Source of the DNA: Veillonella infantium
Lineage (GTDB): Bacteria; Bacillota; Negativicutes; Veillonellales; Veillonellaceae
Assembly (NCBI RefSeq): GCF_002959895.1
Contig: NZ_PPDD01000010.1
Location: 1 to 64,000 of the forward strand
Direction: 5' to 3'
DNA: 64,000 nucleotides
Positions 43,267 to 52,098 of the stretch are shown here, piece after piece. The position numbers and the translations under genes are program-made. The notes beneath the pieces are model-generated. The model was not told the DNA's origin. It made no database searches and saw only the letters and a list, made by a program, of their open reading frames with translations. Positions within the stretch are counted from its first letter, which is position 1. Each line of letters begins with the position of its first letter.

Positions 43267-45405
43267 ATGTTACAATTTTCTGTTGTACGAAAACTCAGAA
43301 ATCGCTTGCATGTTAAGGTAACAGGTCATCGCTTTACAGAAGCTGAAGCTGCTTATGTAGAGGATACATTACTCCTTAATGATGCAATTGTAGATGTAAC
43401 CTTCTACACTCGTAGCAGTCAAATCGCCATTAAACATACTGGCGATTCTGATGCTGTGCGTGATGCAGTTCTCGGTCTACGCGATTTAGATTTGTCCGAA
43501 GCACCTGCTTTGAACGAATATTCACCACGCTTGGTAAATAAAAAATATCGTGAAATGATGATCAACCGCACTGCACTTTACTTAGGTAAAAAAGCAGTGC
43601 TTCCTGCACCGATTGCGGCTGCATGGGCTTGGTTTGACGGTGTTAAATTTATCGGTAAAGCCATTAAAACATTGTGGCAACGTAAGTTAACAGTAGAAGT
43701 ACTTGATGGCGTAGCTATTGGTGCTGCTTTACTTCAAAAAGACTACCCTACAGCTGGTGCTGTTATGTACCTATTGGGTATTGGCGATATCTTAGAAGAA
43801 TGGACTCACCGTAAATCCGTATTGAATCTTGCTCAAAGCATGTCCTTGAACGTAGATAAAGTATGGGTTTTAGTTGATGACATTGAAGTTAGCAAGCCAG
43901 TTAACGAAGTTGTGGCAGGTGATAAAATCATTATTCGCCAAGGTGAAGTGATTCCATTGGATGGCGTCGTTATCGATGGTGTTGTTCTTGTTAATGAAAG
44001 CTCCATGACCGGTGAACCAGAAGCGGTTCGTCGCGATCAAGACAGTTCTGTATATGCAGGTACTGTTGTTGAAGACGGTAAAGCTATTGTAGAAGTACGT
44101 AGCACATCCAAAACATCTCGTTACGAAAAAATCGTTAACCTTATCGAAGAGTCTGAACAAATGAAATCCGGTATGGAACAACAAGCATACCGCATGGCTG
44201 ATAAATTAGTTCCAATAAGCTTTATTGGTGCTGGTTTAACATACTTGTTGACTCGTAATGTGATGAAAGCATTGTCTTTCGTAATGGTTGACTTCTCTTG
44301 TGCTCTTAAATTATCCATTCCATTGGCAGTACTTTCCGCTATGCAAGAAGCATCTAAACGCGGTATCACTGTTAAAGGTGGTAAATTCTTAGAACAAATT
44401 GCACAAGCAGATATGATTGTATTCGATAAAACAGGTACTCTTACAAAAGCAGAACCTGAGTTTGAACAAATCATTCCATTTAATGGTCATGATGCAGATG
44501 AAATGTTAAAATTGGCTGCATGTATTGAGGAACATTTCCCTCATTCCATGGCAAAAGCAATTGTACGTGCTGCTAAGGATCATTCCTTGCCTCACAAGGA
44601 AATGCACTCCGACGTAGAATACGTTGTAGCTCATGGTATTGCATCTAAAGTAGGCCGCTACCGTGTACGCATTGGTAGTGCTCACTACATCTTTGATGAT
44701 GAAAAAACAAAGATTCCTGCAGATGAACAAGAAAAGTTCAATAATTTACCAAATTCATCTTCCCATATTTATCTCGCTATTGGAGGTACACTAGCAGCGG
44801 TTATTTGTATTAAAGACCCTGTTCGTGAGGAAGCAAAACAAGTTATAGCTGATTTACATACATTGGGCATTAAAAAGGTTGTCATGATGACTGGCGACTC
44901 CAAACGTAATGCACAACGTGTGGCTGACGAACTCGGCATCGATGAATTGCATGCTGAAGTATTGCCAGAAGATAAAGCGGCTTATGTAAAACAAGCAAAA
45001 GCTGAAGGCTATACTGTTATGATGGTAGGGGATGGTATTAACGATTCCCCAGCAATTTCTGAAGCACATGTTGGTATCGCTATGAATGAAGGTGCACCAA
45101 TCGCTCAAAAAATTGCAAATGTTACTATTTCTTCCGATCATCTACAAGCTCTTGTAGATTTACGCCGCATTTCTATGGCATTGATGAAACGCATCAAAGC
45201 AAATTACAATGGTATCGTTGGTTTCAATGGTGCTCTTGTAGGTGGTGGCGTACTCGGTATTATGCCGCCAAGCCAAACAGCATGGTTGCATAATCTATTC
45301 ACATTGGGTATCGGCTTAGAAAGCATGACTCCATTGTTGAAGAAAGAAGAACAAAAGGAAACTGTTCCTACAATTGATGTAACAGCTGACTCTGTAGTGG
45401 CTTAA
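43267..45405 (+). CDS. Heavy-metal P1B-type ATPase with atypical metal motif
   Basis: A 712-residue P-type ATPase. The N-terminus (1-75) is an HMA-like fold without CxxC. Core motifs are intact: TGEPEAV, phosphorylation site VFDKTGTLT, MTGDSKRNAQ, and MVGDGINDSPAISEA. The membrane motif that is CPC or SPC in most P1B pumps reads DFSCALKLSIP. The P1B signature HP dipeptide reads PHSMAKAI, so Pro is lost after His. It lies in an iron-linked gene set behind Fur-like boxes, so export of Fe2+ or Mn2+ is a reasonable guess; the ion cannot be read from sequence. Confidence 0.88.
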   Translation: MLQFSVVRKLRNRLHVKVTGHRFTEAEAAYVEDTLLLNDAIVDVTFYTRSSQIAIKHTGDSDAVRDAVLGLRDLDLSEAPALNEYSPRLVNKKYREMMINRTALYLGKKAVLPAPIAAAWAWFDGVKFIGKAIKTLWQRKLTVEVLDGVAIGAALLQKDYPTAGAVMYLLGIGDILEEWTHRKSVLNLAQSMSLNVDKVWVLVDDIEVSKPVNEVVAGDKIIIRQGEVIPLDGVVIDGVVLVNESSMTGEPEAVRRDQDSSVYAGTVVEDGKAIVEVRSTSKTSRYEKIVNLIEESEQMKSGMEQQAYRMADKLVPISFIGAGLTYLLTRNVMKALSFVMVDFSCALKLSIPLAVLSAMQEASKRGITVKGGKFLEQIAQADMIVFDKTGTLTKAEPEFEQIIPFNGHDADEMLKLAACIEEHFPHSMAKAIVRAAKDHSLPHKEMHSDVEYVVAHGIASKVGRYRVRIGSAHYIFDDEKTKIPADEQEKFNNLPNSSSHIYLAIGGTLAAVICIKDPVREEAKQVIADLHTLGIKKVVMMTGDSKRNAQRVADELGIDELHAEVLPEDKAAYVKQAKAEGYTVMMVGDGINDSPAISEAHVGIAMNEGAPIAQKIANVTISSDHLQALVDLRRISMALMKRIKANYNGIVGFNGALVGGGVLGIMPPSQTAWLHNLFTLGIGLESMTPLLKKEEQKETVPTIDVTADSVVA

Positions 45406-45407
45406 TT

Positions 45408-45456
45408 AAAAACCTCCATATAAGGTATTTATTTACCTATATGGAGGTTTTTCTTT
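45408..45456 (+). terminator. Terminator after the ATPase gene
   Basis: AAAACCTCCATAT and ATATGGAGGTTTT (with inner AGGTA/TACCT) form a long stem followed by TCTTTTTT. Confidence 0.9.
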
Positions 45457-45520
45457 TTTGATGACATTTATCTATGATTATTGTAAAATACAAAGAGATT
45501 ACATATCATAGGAGATCTTT

Positions 45521-45925
45521 ATGAACACATTAATAGATATTTGTAAAAGATCCATCTACTTGAATATATTTATCGTAGTAATTCCTATTATTGCGTATAT
45601 GATTCATAATGGATCGAGTGCGACAGTAGCACTTGCATGGTATTTGCTCTTATCGTTAATAATGCCTTGGGCATATTTATCGTTTAAAAGTAGTACCTTT
45701 GGCGAGGGTAAATCGATTAGCCGTATTGCCTATTTTATAAGTTGGATTATAATTCACGGTATTAGCTATAAAGGTATTTTTCTCGGTATAGATTTATCTA
45801 TGTTATGGAGCTGGCCAACAGTTGGTCGAGATGTAGCTTTCTTAGTGGCTATGTATATTGGTGTTACTATTAGCTTGATTTTGGCATACGGTCTTACTCG
45901 TTTAGTAGGAGGCCGTAATGAATAA
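45521..45925 (+). CDS. Unknown membrane protein, about four helices
   Basis: A 134-residue hydrophobic protein. Helices are predicted by eye at about 12-28, 33-53, 67-85 and 102-127. Between them lie the polar segments KSSTFGEGKSIS and GIDLSMLWSWPTVGRD. I do not recognise a family. It overlaps the next membrane protein by eight bases, and both precede an ECF S component, so it probably belongs to the same transport or membrane function. ATAGGAGAT precedes the ATG. Confidence 0.7.
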   Translation: MNTLIDICKRSIYLNIFIVVIPIIAYMIHNGSSATVALAWYLLLSLIMPWAYLSFKSSTFGEGKSISRIAYFISWIIIHGISYKGIFLGIDLSMLWSWPTVGRDVAFLVAMYIGVTISLILAYGLTRLVGGRNE

Positions 45926-46760
45926 GAATTTCTGGTTATTCACCGTTGTCTGTGCTTTATTTGTAAGTGCTGTAACGACAGTTCTTTCCTTGAGTGGCGC
46001 ATTAGCATTACCAATATTAGTATTCCCTGTATTATCTCTTGTAATACCTCTTATGGTACGAAGATTGAAGAATGCTAAATTTAACGATGACCTACCATTG
46101 AGTATGGGATATCATGCGTATAGTTGGGCTTGGTGGACTGTATTTTCATTTCTTCATACGCCCTTTAGCTTTACTGCAGATAATGGAATTGTAACAGCGT
46201 TACTTCTCTTCGTGGTGTATTTTATAGTTCAAGTACTTATTGAACTTTGTGGGTTGCTAGCTACTAAGTTTTTCAATCGAAATCATCGATGGGGAATGGT
46301 AGATGAAGCACTCGATATAATTGGATATACTATTCCAATTCCATTCTTATATATTGGTTCACTTCTCTATATTGATCTACAAGATCCAATGGTTTATTTC
46401 ATGTATGCGTCATCTATGAATGTGAATATACTCTTTGCAGAATTGGTGTCGTTACTTATATCCTTATTGGTATTCGTATTCTATTTATATCCAAGAGAAA
46501 TAGCCTATAAAGGTATACGATTATTTCGTATTGTTTTAACTGCTGGTTTATGGCTCGCTATGAATGCCCATATTTTATATGGTGGTTATATTCCAGAGTT
46601 TGTTTTATCTTTAGTTCCCACCGTTTTTCCAACGTATCAAGGTAATCCACTAGTGTTTGTTACCCCAACTTTGTTAGAAGCTGGTATGACAGGTGTAGCA
46701 GTGATTATAGGTGCATTGGTAGAGCGTGGTATTATTTCACGACGCCGTGAACGTATTTAA
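45918..46760 (+). CDS. Unknown polytopic membrane protein, about eight helices
   Basis: A 280-residue protein that is mostly membrane helices. There are two in the first 50 residues, then HAYSWAWWTVFSFLHTPFSF, and several more to about 265. It ends with a basic tail (RGIISRRRERI). Conserved-looking polar patches are RWGMVDEALDIIGYTIPIPF and YPREIAYKGIRLFR. It lacks the Ala-Arg-Ser/Gly coupling motif expected of an ECF T component and has no ATPase neighbour. Family not recognised. Start overlaps the previous gene, with TAGGAGG in front. Confidence 0.7.
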   Translation: MNKNFWLFTVVCALFVSAVTTVLSLSGALALPILVFPVLSLVIPLMVRRLKNAKFNDDLPLSMGYHAYSWAWWTVFSFLHTPFSFTADNGIVTALLLFVVYFIVQVLIELCGLLATKFFNRNHRWGMVDEALDIIGYTIPIPFLYIGSLLYIDLQDPMVYFMYASSMNVNILFAELVSLLISLLVFVFYLYPREIAYKGIRLFRIVLTAGLWLAMNAHILYGGYIPEFVLSLVPTVFPTYQGNPLVFVTPTLLEAGMTGVAVIIGALVERGIISRRRERI

Positions 46761-46809
46761 TTTCTAGTTTCGACTTATATCCGTAAGGAATGAGAACGAA
46801 GGAGGATCT

Positions 46810-47601
46810 ATGAACAACAATGAACGTCTAGTGGATGATAACTCAACTGTATCAATCCAAGGCAATGAAACGACTAACTCCGTTGAACGTAAAAAGGTTA
46901 AAAAAGAGAAAAAGAGTGGTATTACTATTCGTGAGCTTACCATTATTGGTTTGTTGGCGGGGATTACAATCGCATTAGGTGTATCTGGATATGGGATTAT
47001 TCCATTGGGGCCTCTTAATGTGACAACTCTACATGTACCGACTTTGATCGGTGCTATTGTAGAGGGCCCTAAGGTAGGTGCCTTTGTAGGCTTTATCTTT
47101 GGTTGCTATAGCTTGTGGCAAAATATTACAGCACCTAATATTTTATCCCCACTATTCATTAATCCAATCATTTCTGTGTTACCACGTATACTTTTCCCTG
47201 TATTAGCATATTTAGTATACTTATTATTGTGGAAAGCACCTCAAGGTCCACGCATTCTTGTATCTGCATTTATGGGTACTGTATTCCATACAATTATGGT
47301 TATGGGACTTATCTTCTTGCTTTACGCAGATATGTTTGCTATTAAAATGAACCTAAGCCCAGAACAAGTATTAGGCTCTATTGTATTCTTATCTGTTACG
47401 CATGGTATTCCAGAAGCTGTTTTTGCAGCTGTTATCGTTACTCCAGTTGCATTGGCATTACGTAAGGTGTTGCGTAAGGATACTCCTAAGAAAGAAAAAA
47501 CTGATGCTGTTACAAGCGCTGCAACAACAGTAGGAGCGGATGCAAATAAAACTACAGAAGTTAATAAAATAAAATCTGTAGAAGAAAACATAACTAAATA
47601 G
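46810..47601 (+). CDS. ECF transporter S component, substrate unknown
   Basis: A 263-residue protein. A charged N-terminal tail (about 1-38, rich in Lys, Asn and Glu) is followed by six helices beginning ITIRELTIIGLLAGITIALG. The segment PLGPLNVTTLHVPTLIGAIVEGPKVGAFVGFIFG is typical of S components, and FMGTVFHTIMVMGLIF lies late. A Thr/Lys-rich tail ends the protein. S components bind a vitamin or metal and share a general EcfT-A-A' module, which is not in this window. AAGGAGGAT precedes the ATG. Confidence 0.8.
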   Translation: MNNNERLVDDNSTVSIQGNETTNSVERKKVKKEKKSGITIRELTIIGLLAGITIALGVSGYGIIPLGPLNVTTLHVPTLIGAIVEGPKVGAFVGFIFGCYSLWQNITAPNILSPLFINPIISVLPRILFPVLAYLVYLLLWKAPQGPRILVSAFMGTVFHTIMVMGLIFLLYADMFAIKMNLSPEQVLGSIVFLSVTHGIPEAVFAAVIVTPVALALRKVLRKDTPKKEKTDAVTSAATTVGADANKTTEVNKIKSVEENITK

Positions 47602-47604
47602 TAT

Positions 47605-47634
47605 TTTACAGGCTTTTCATAAATATGATAAAAT
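47605..47634 (+). promoter_or_regulatory. Promoter of the SCIFF gene
   Basis: TTTACA (47605-47610), an 18-base spacer and TGATAAAAT (TAAAAT at 47629-47634, extended -10). It starts a few bases after the S-component stop codon. Confidence 0.55.
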
Positions 47635-47668
47635 AAATATCATTCGATAAGTATTGAGGAGGATAACC

Positions 47669-47812
47669 ATGGCTAAACGTATTCGTACTATCAACACTGA
47701 ATCCTTGCAAAAAACTGCTAAAACTGGCGGTTGTGGGGAATGTCAAACATCTTGCCAATCTGCTTGCAAAACAAGTTGCACAGTTGGTAACCAAGTTTGC
47801 AAACAAAAATAA
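47669..47812 (+). CDS. scfA: SCIFF ribosomal peptide (six cysteines in forty-five residues)
   Basis: A 47-residue precursor peptide: MAKRIRTINTESLQKTAKTG followed by six cysteines at 22, 25, 29, 33, 37 and 44, and ending VGNQVCKQK. The spacing and the C-terminal core SACKTSCTVGNQVC match the SCIFF family of Clostridia and relatives, in which a radical SAM enzyme links cysteines to carbon atoms by thioether bridges. Function of the mature product is unknown. GAGGAGG lies seven bases before the ATG. It has its own promoter and terminator, and the maturase gene follows. Confidence 0.95.
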   Translation: MAKRIRTINTESLQKTAKTGGCGECQTSCQSACKTSCTVGNQVCKQK

Positions 47813-47817
47813 TAAAG

Positions 47818-47844
47818 AGGCTCGCTTAGCGGGCCTTTTTTATT
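47818..47844 (+). terminator. Terminator between SCIFF and its maturase
   Basis: AGGCTCGC pairs with GCGGGCCT (one wobble) around TTA, followed by TTTTTAT. It lets the peptide be made in excess over the enzyme. Confidence 0.85.
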
Positions 47845-47913
47845 TATGTGTATAATACATATTTTATATGGTATATCTTTATGACTCTTTTCATAACGTT
47901 TAGCGTGGAAATG

Positions 47914-47952
47914 TGGTACAATTATCTAGAAAGTTCTATATAGTAGAACTTT
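47914..47952 (+). promoter_or_regulatory. Maturase promoter and leader hairpin
   Basis: TGGTACAAT is an extended -10 (TACAAT at 47917-47922). It is followed in the leader by an 8-bp stem (AAAGTTCT 47930-47937 with AGAACTTT 47945-47952) and TTA. The stem ends 26 bases before the start codon and might affect translation or RNA stability. Confidence 0.5.
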
Positions 47953-47978
47953 TACCATACATAATAATTGGAGGTACC

Positions 47979-49388
47979 ATGTTAGAATTAAAACCAATGA
48001 TCCATAAGTTTCGGATGAAGGATAACTATTACTGCTTAGATGTTAATAGTGGTATTATTCACGTTATCGACGAACTCATTGATAGAGTTCTTGACATATA
48101 TGATGGCACTAATCGCGATGCAGTACATGCTGCATTAGATGCTAAAGAAGATGTAGTAGAACTTGATGAGATTATGGATGAGTTAGATGAGCTCATTAAA
48201 GCAGAGCAATTGTTTGCTCCCATGAGTACAGAGTTTAAACTTGTAGTAGGTGAAAAACCTATTGTTAAGGCATTATGCTTAAATATTGCTCATGATTGTA
48301 ATTTAGCATGTAAATACTGTTTTGCCAGCCAAGGTGATTACGGCGGTGTAAAACGTGAATTAATGAGTTTTGATGTGGCGAAGCGTGCAGTGGACTTCCT
48401 CATTAAAATGAGCGGCCCTCGTCAACATTGTGAAATAGACTTCTTTGGTGGAGAACCTTTATTGAACTGGGATGTTGTTAAACAAACAGTTGAATATATT
48501 GAATCCATTCAAGAAAAGCACAATAAGATTTTTAAGCTTACATTGACTACAAACGGCATGCTGTTAACACAAGATAAAATCGACTATGTAAACGAACATA
48601 AGATGAGTCTTGTATTATCTTTGGATGGTCGTGAATCTGTACATAATGCGATGCGTCCTGTAGCTGGTAGTGGTGCGGAATCTTATAAATATATTGCTAA
48701 AAACCTTATTAATGCAGTAAAACAACGCCATGGCCTTGAATACTACGTACGTGGTACATATACACATAAAAACTTAGACTTTACAAAAGACGTTATGGCT
48801 ATGTCTGATCTTGGCTTCGAACATTTATCCATGGAGCCTGTAGTAGGTGAAGAGGGGGACTATGTTCTTCGCGAAGAGGATTGGCCTGTATTGGAAAAAG
48901 AATATGAAAAATTAGCAGATATTTATTTACAACGTCAATTAGATGGTTGGGGTGAGAAGTTTAACTTCTTCCACTTCCGTATGGATTTGTACCGCGGTCC
49001 ATGTATGGCTAAACGCCTTCGTGGTTGTGGTGCTGGTCACGAATATATGGCAATTGTTCCAAATGGCGATATTTACCCATGTCATCAATTCGTAGGTAAA
49101 GATGGATATGTGCTTGGCAATGTGTATGATGGATTACAAAATACAGAAATTCCTAAAGATTTCCGTAATACACATGTATTCTCTAAACCAACTTGTGCTG
49201 AATGTTGGGCGAAATTCTTCTGTTCCGGTGGCTGTCATGCTAATAATATTACATTAGGTGGCGATTTAGAAACACCTTATGAATTTGGCTGCCGCTTACA
49301 AAAGAAACGTATTGAATGCGCTATTATGATTCAAGCCGAGTTAGAACAAGCTGGCATTGATGGCAGTATTCCTGTAGCATTAGGTTAA
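47979..49388 (+). CDS. scfB: Radical SAM SCIFF maturase (thioether-forming)
   Basis: A 469-residue radical SAM protein. The N-terminal part (about 1-90) is the RiPP-recognition-like region. The radical SAM motif is in LNIAHDCNLACKYCFASQGD (CxxxCxxC). The C-terminal SPASM/twitch region has further clusters: GPCMAKRLRGCGAGHEY, GDIYPCHQF and CAECWAKFFCSGGCHANN. This matches the SCIFF maturase family. The start at MLELKPM was chosen because TTGGAGG precedes it; an upstream in-frame start would run through the promoter and leader hairpin. The partner peptide gene lies 166 bases upstream. Confidence 0.94.
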   Translation: MLELKPMIHKFRMKDNYYCLDVNSGIIHVIDELIDRVLDIYDGTNRDAVHAALDAKEDVVELDEIMDELDELIKAEQLFAPMSTEFKLVVGEKPIVKALCLNIAHDCNLACKYCFASQGDYGGVKRELMSFDVAKRAVDFLIKMSGPRQHCEIDFFGGEPLLNWDVVKQTVEYIESIQEKHNKIFKLTLTTNGMLLTQDKIDYVNEHKMSLVLSLDGRESVHNAMRPVAGSGAESYKYIAKNLINAVKQRHGLEYYVRGTYTHKNLDFTKDVMAMSDLGFEHLSMEPVVGEEGDYVLREEDWPVLEKEYEKLADIYLQRQLDGWGEKFNFFHFRMDLYRGPCMAKRLRGCGAGHEYMAIVPNGDIYPCHQFVGKDGYVLGNVYDGLQNTEIPKDFRNTHVFSKPTCAECWAKFFCSGGCHANNITLGGDLETPYEFGCRLQKKRIECAIMIQAELEQAGIDGSIPVALG

Positions 49389-49423
49389 TAGCCATTAATT
49401 CTCCGTCTATAGTAGGAGTTTAT

Positions 49424-51703
49424 ATGAAACAAAATAGTAATCAAACTATAGAACGCTGGGGAATTCGTTATACCGGTATAGTTCAAGGGGTCGGATTCCG
49501 GCCCCTTGTTTCTATGTGGGCACATTCCCTAGGTTTAACAGGTTTTGTATATAATGATAGCCAAGGTGTTTACGTCGAGATACAAGGTTGTACTAGTGAT
49601 TTGCAGTTATTTTTAGATGCGATTCAAGATGATCAACCTCGATTGTGCCGCATTACAAGTCAATGGGTACAACATCTTACTATACAAAACAATGAAGTTG
49701 AGTTCTCTGTGAAGCCCTCTCCATTAGGCGAAGAGGTTAGTACGTTTATTAGTGCTGATACAGCGCCATGTGATGACTGTCTTAAAGAACTAGAACGGGA
49801 CAAGCGTAGGAAAGAATATCCTTTTATTAATTGCACAAATTGTGGTCCTCGGTATACGATTATTAAATCTCTACCTTATGATCGTGAGCGAACGACGATG
49901 GATGATTTTCCTATGTGTGAAGCTTGTAAGGCTGAATATGAGGATATAGAGGGGCGCCGTTATCGTGCTGAACCTAATGCCTGTTCTCTTTGTGGGCCGC
50001 ATTATACTCTATATAAACCTAATCGTACGGTTGTAGATACAGTAAATGTATGGAATACGACCCGTGAATTAATCAACGAAGGTAGTATTATCGCTATAAA
50101 GGGTATTGGCGGCTATCATTTAGTTTGTGATGCTCGAAATGATGTAGCGGTCCAACGCTTACGTAAGCGTAAAAACAGACCACATAAACCACTAGCAATT
50201 ATGGTAGGGGCTCTAGATACGGCAATCGAGCTAGTCCATCTTAGTGATGTAGAACTAGATATTTTGACTGGAATGGAACGTCCTATCGTATTATTAGAAA
50301 GAAATCACGATAGCTTAGTCCATTTGAGTGCCCATGTAGCGCCAGATAATCATATGCTTGGCGTAATGTTACCATATACACCGATGCATGAGGTACTATT
50401 ACCATCAGATGCGGCGTGGGTCATGACGAGTGGCAATCGTAGTGGTGATCCCGTTTTATATGATGATAATCAAGCATTTGAAGAGTTAGGGTCAGTGGCT
50501 GATTATTTTTTGGTCCACAATCGGAAAATTTATGCACCTCTCGATGATTCTGTTGTAACTGTTATTCATAAGAAACCTCGATTTATTCGTCGCAGTCGTG
50601 GCTATGTACCAGAACCTATTCATTGTGAAATTTCAGGGCAAACTTCGATATTAGCCATGGGTAGTGATTTAAAAAATGCTTTCGCTGTGAATAAAGGTTC
50701 TGAAGTTCTTGTAGGACCACATATTGGTGATCTACAGAATGCATCCACTCATGCAACTTTGGAGTGGACTATTGACCGATATGAGAAATTATTTTCTATA
50801 CAACCAGAGAAAATCATTGTAGATAGTCATCCTCAATTTTTCTCTTCTCACTTAGGGGAGCGTATTGGTAAAAGTTCTCAGATTTCTGTTATACCTGTCC
50901 AACATCATCATGCTCATATCGCATCAGTTATGGCAGAACACAATCTAGAAGGGCCTGTTCTTGGAATTGCCATGGATGGTACAGGATATGGTCCAGATGG
51001 AAGCGTATGGGGCGGTGAATTTCTCCTTTGTAAAGGCAATGAATATCAGCGATTAGCTCATATTCATGAAGCGCCGTTACCAGGTGGAGAAAAAGCGGTT
51101 TCTGAGCCATGGCGTCAAGCCTTATGGTATATCAGAAATTATTATGGTAATGATATTCCACCTATTTACCAAGATTGGATGAACAGGCTACCTAAAGGTT
51201 GGGAAATATTAGATAAAGCATTACAATCTACAATGCCTATGATTCAAGCAACGAGCTGTGGACGTTTATTTGATGCAGTAGGTTCTCTTTTAGGATTAGG
51301 AATGATTCATACCTATGATGCGCAAATTGCTATTGCATTAGAATCTTTATGTGGTGATGAAAAAGGCACATTGCTTGATTATAACTATGACGGGCGAATT
51401 CTTGATTTTACTCCAACTGTTCAATCTATTATGGATGGTGTTGTTAAAGGTGAATCTAGAGCTCATCTTGCAGTATCATTCCATAAAACCGTTGCCATTG
51501 CATTATGTGAAACTTCAGCCGATTTAATGGAGCGATATAATATTAGTGATGCGGCCATATCAGGCGGTGTATTTCAAAATCGCAAATTAGTAGAGTTAAT
51601 ATATCGCGCTTGGCATGTAGGCAATTTATATATGAATGAGGCTGTTCCTTCCAATGATGGGGGCTTAGCACTCGGCCAATTATGGATTGGTAATCAGAAA
51701 TAG
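49424..51703 (+). CDS. hypF: [NiFe]-hydrogenase maturation carbamoyltransferase HypF
   Basis: A 759-residue HypF that turns carbamoyl phosphate into a carbamoyl-AMP and passes the carbamoyl group to HypE for CN ligand synthesis. Domains in order: acylphosphatase (about 10-95, YTGIVQGVGFRPLVSMW), zinc fingers (CDDCLKEL, NCTNCGPRYTI, CEACKAEY, CSLCGPHY), YrdC-like (about 205-385), and Kae1-like (about 400-759, with VQHHHAHIASVMAEH and MDGTGYGPDGSVWGGEF). It starts 35 bases after the SCIFF maturase and is probably in the same transcript. Confidence 0.96.
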   Translation: MKQNSNQTIERWGIRYTGIVQGVGFRPLVSMWAHSLGLTGFVYNDSQGVYVEIQGCTSDLQLFLDAIQDDQPRLCRITSQWVQHLTIQNNEVEFSVKPSPLGEEVSTFISADTAPCDDCLKELERDKRRKEYPFINCTNCGPRYTIIKSLPYDRERTTMDDFPMCEACKAEYEDIEGRRYRAEPNACSLCGPHYTLYKPNRTVVDTVNVWNTTRELINEGSIIAIKGIGGYHLVCDARNDVAVQRLRKRKNRPHKPLAIMVGALDTAIELVHLSDVELDILTGMERPIVLLERNHDSLVHLSAHVAPDNHMLGVMLPYTPMHEVLLPSDAAWVMTSGNRSGDPVLYDDNQAFEELGSVADYFLVHNRKIYAPLDDSVVTVIHKKPRFIRRSRGYVPEPIHCEISGQTSILAMGSDLKNAFAVNKGSEVLVGPHIGDLQNASTHATLEWTIDRYEKLFSIQPEKIIVDSHPQFFSSHLGERIGKSSQISVIPVQHHHAHIASVMAEHNLEGPVLGIAMDGTGYGPDGSVWGGEFLLCKGNEYQRLAHIHEAPLPGGEKAVSEPWRQALWYIRNYYGNDIPPIYQDWMNRLPKGWEILDKALQSTMPMIQATSCGRLFDAVGSLLGLGMIHTYDAQIAIALESLCGDEKGTLLDYNYDGRILDFTPTVQSIMDGVVKGESRAHLAVSFHKTVAIALCETSADLMERYNISDAAISGGVFQNRKLVELIYRAWHVGNLYMNEAVPSNDGGLALGQLWIGNQK

Positions 51704-51846
51704 TTATATACTCTTGTAGCTAGTATCACTTAATAAATACTATAATTGTGATACAATAATATTAGAAATATTTATATATAATGAGTTTACTTATATAAAA
51801 GTAAACTTATAGAATTTGTTATTAAAGTAATATATAAGGAGATAAT

Positions 51847-52098
51847 ATGTGCTTAGCTGTACCCGCACAGTTAGTAGCTGTGAATGATGTTATTGGCACT
51901 GTAGAATTAACAGGTGCCACCCGTGACTGCAGCTTACTCCTCGTACCAGAAGCAAAGGTAGGGGACTGGTTGTTAGTCCATGCAGGTTTTGCTGTACAAA
52001 TTGTTGATGAAGAAGAGGCACAAAAAACATTAGAGGCCTTTAAGGAGCTAGAAGAACTTGAAGAAGCTTACTTTGCAGGAAAAGCAGAACAGTGCTGA
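51847..52098 (+). CDS. hypC: Hydrogenase maturation chaperone HypC
   Basis: An 83-residue HypC/HupF protein. It begins MCLAVPAQLVAV with the essential Cys2, and VGDWLLVHAGFAVQIVDEEEA is the family's second half. With HypD it carries the Fe(CN)2CO unit to the hydrogenase large subunit. AAGGAGATAAT lies before the ATG. Its last 41 bases overlap hypD. A 143-base AT-rich gap separates it from hypF. Confidence 0.96.
   Translation: MCLAVPAQLVAVNDVIGTVELTGATRDCSLLLVPEAKVGDWLLVHAGFAVQIVDEEEAQKTLEAFKELEELEEAYFAGKAEQC

Noticed and set aside
44121-44474. A 117-codon reverse-strand frame
   Set aside because: Lies within the P-type ATPase gene and has no ribosome binding site.
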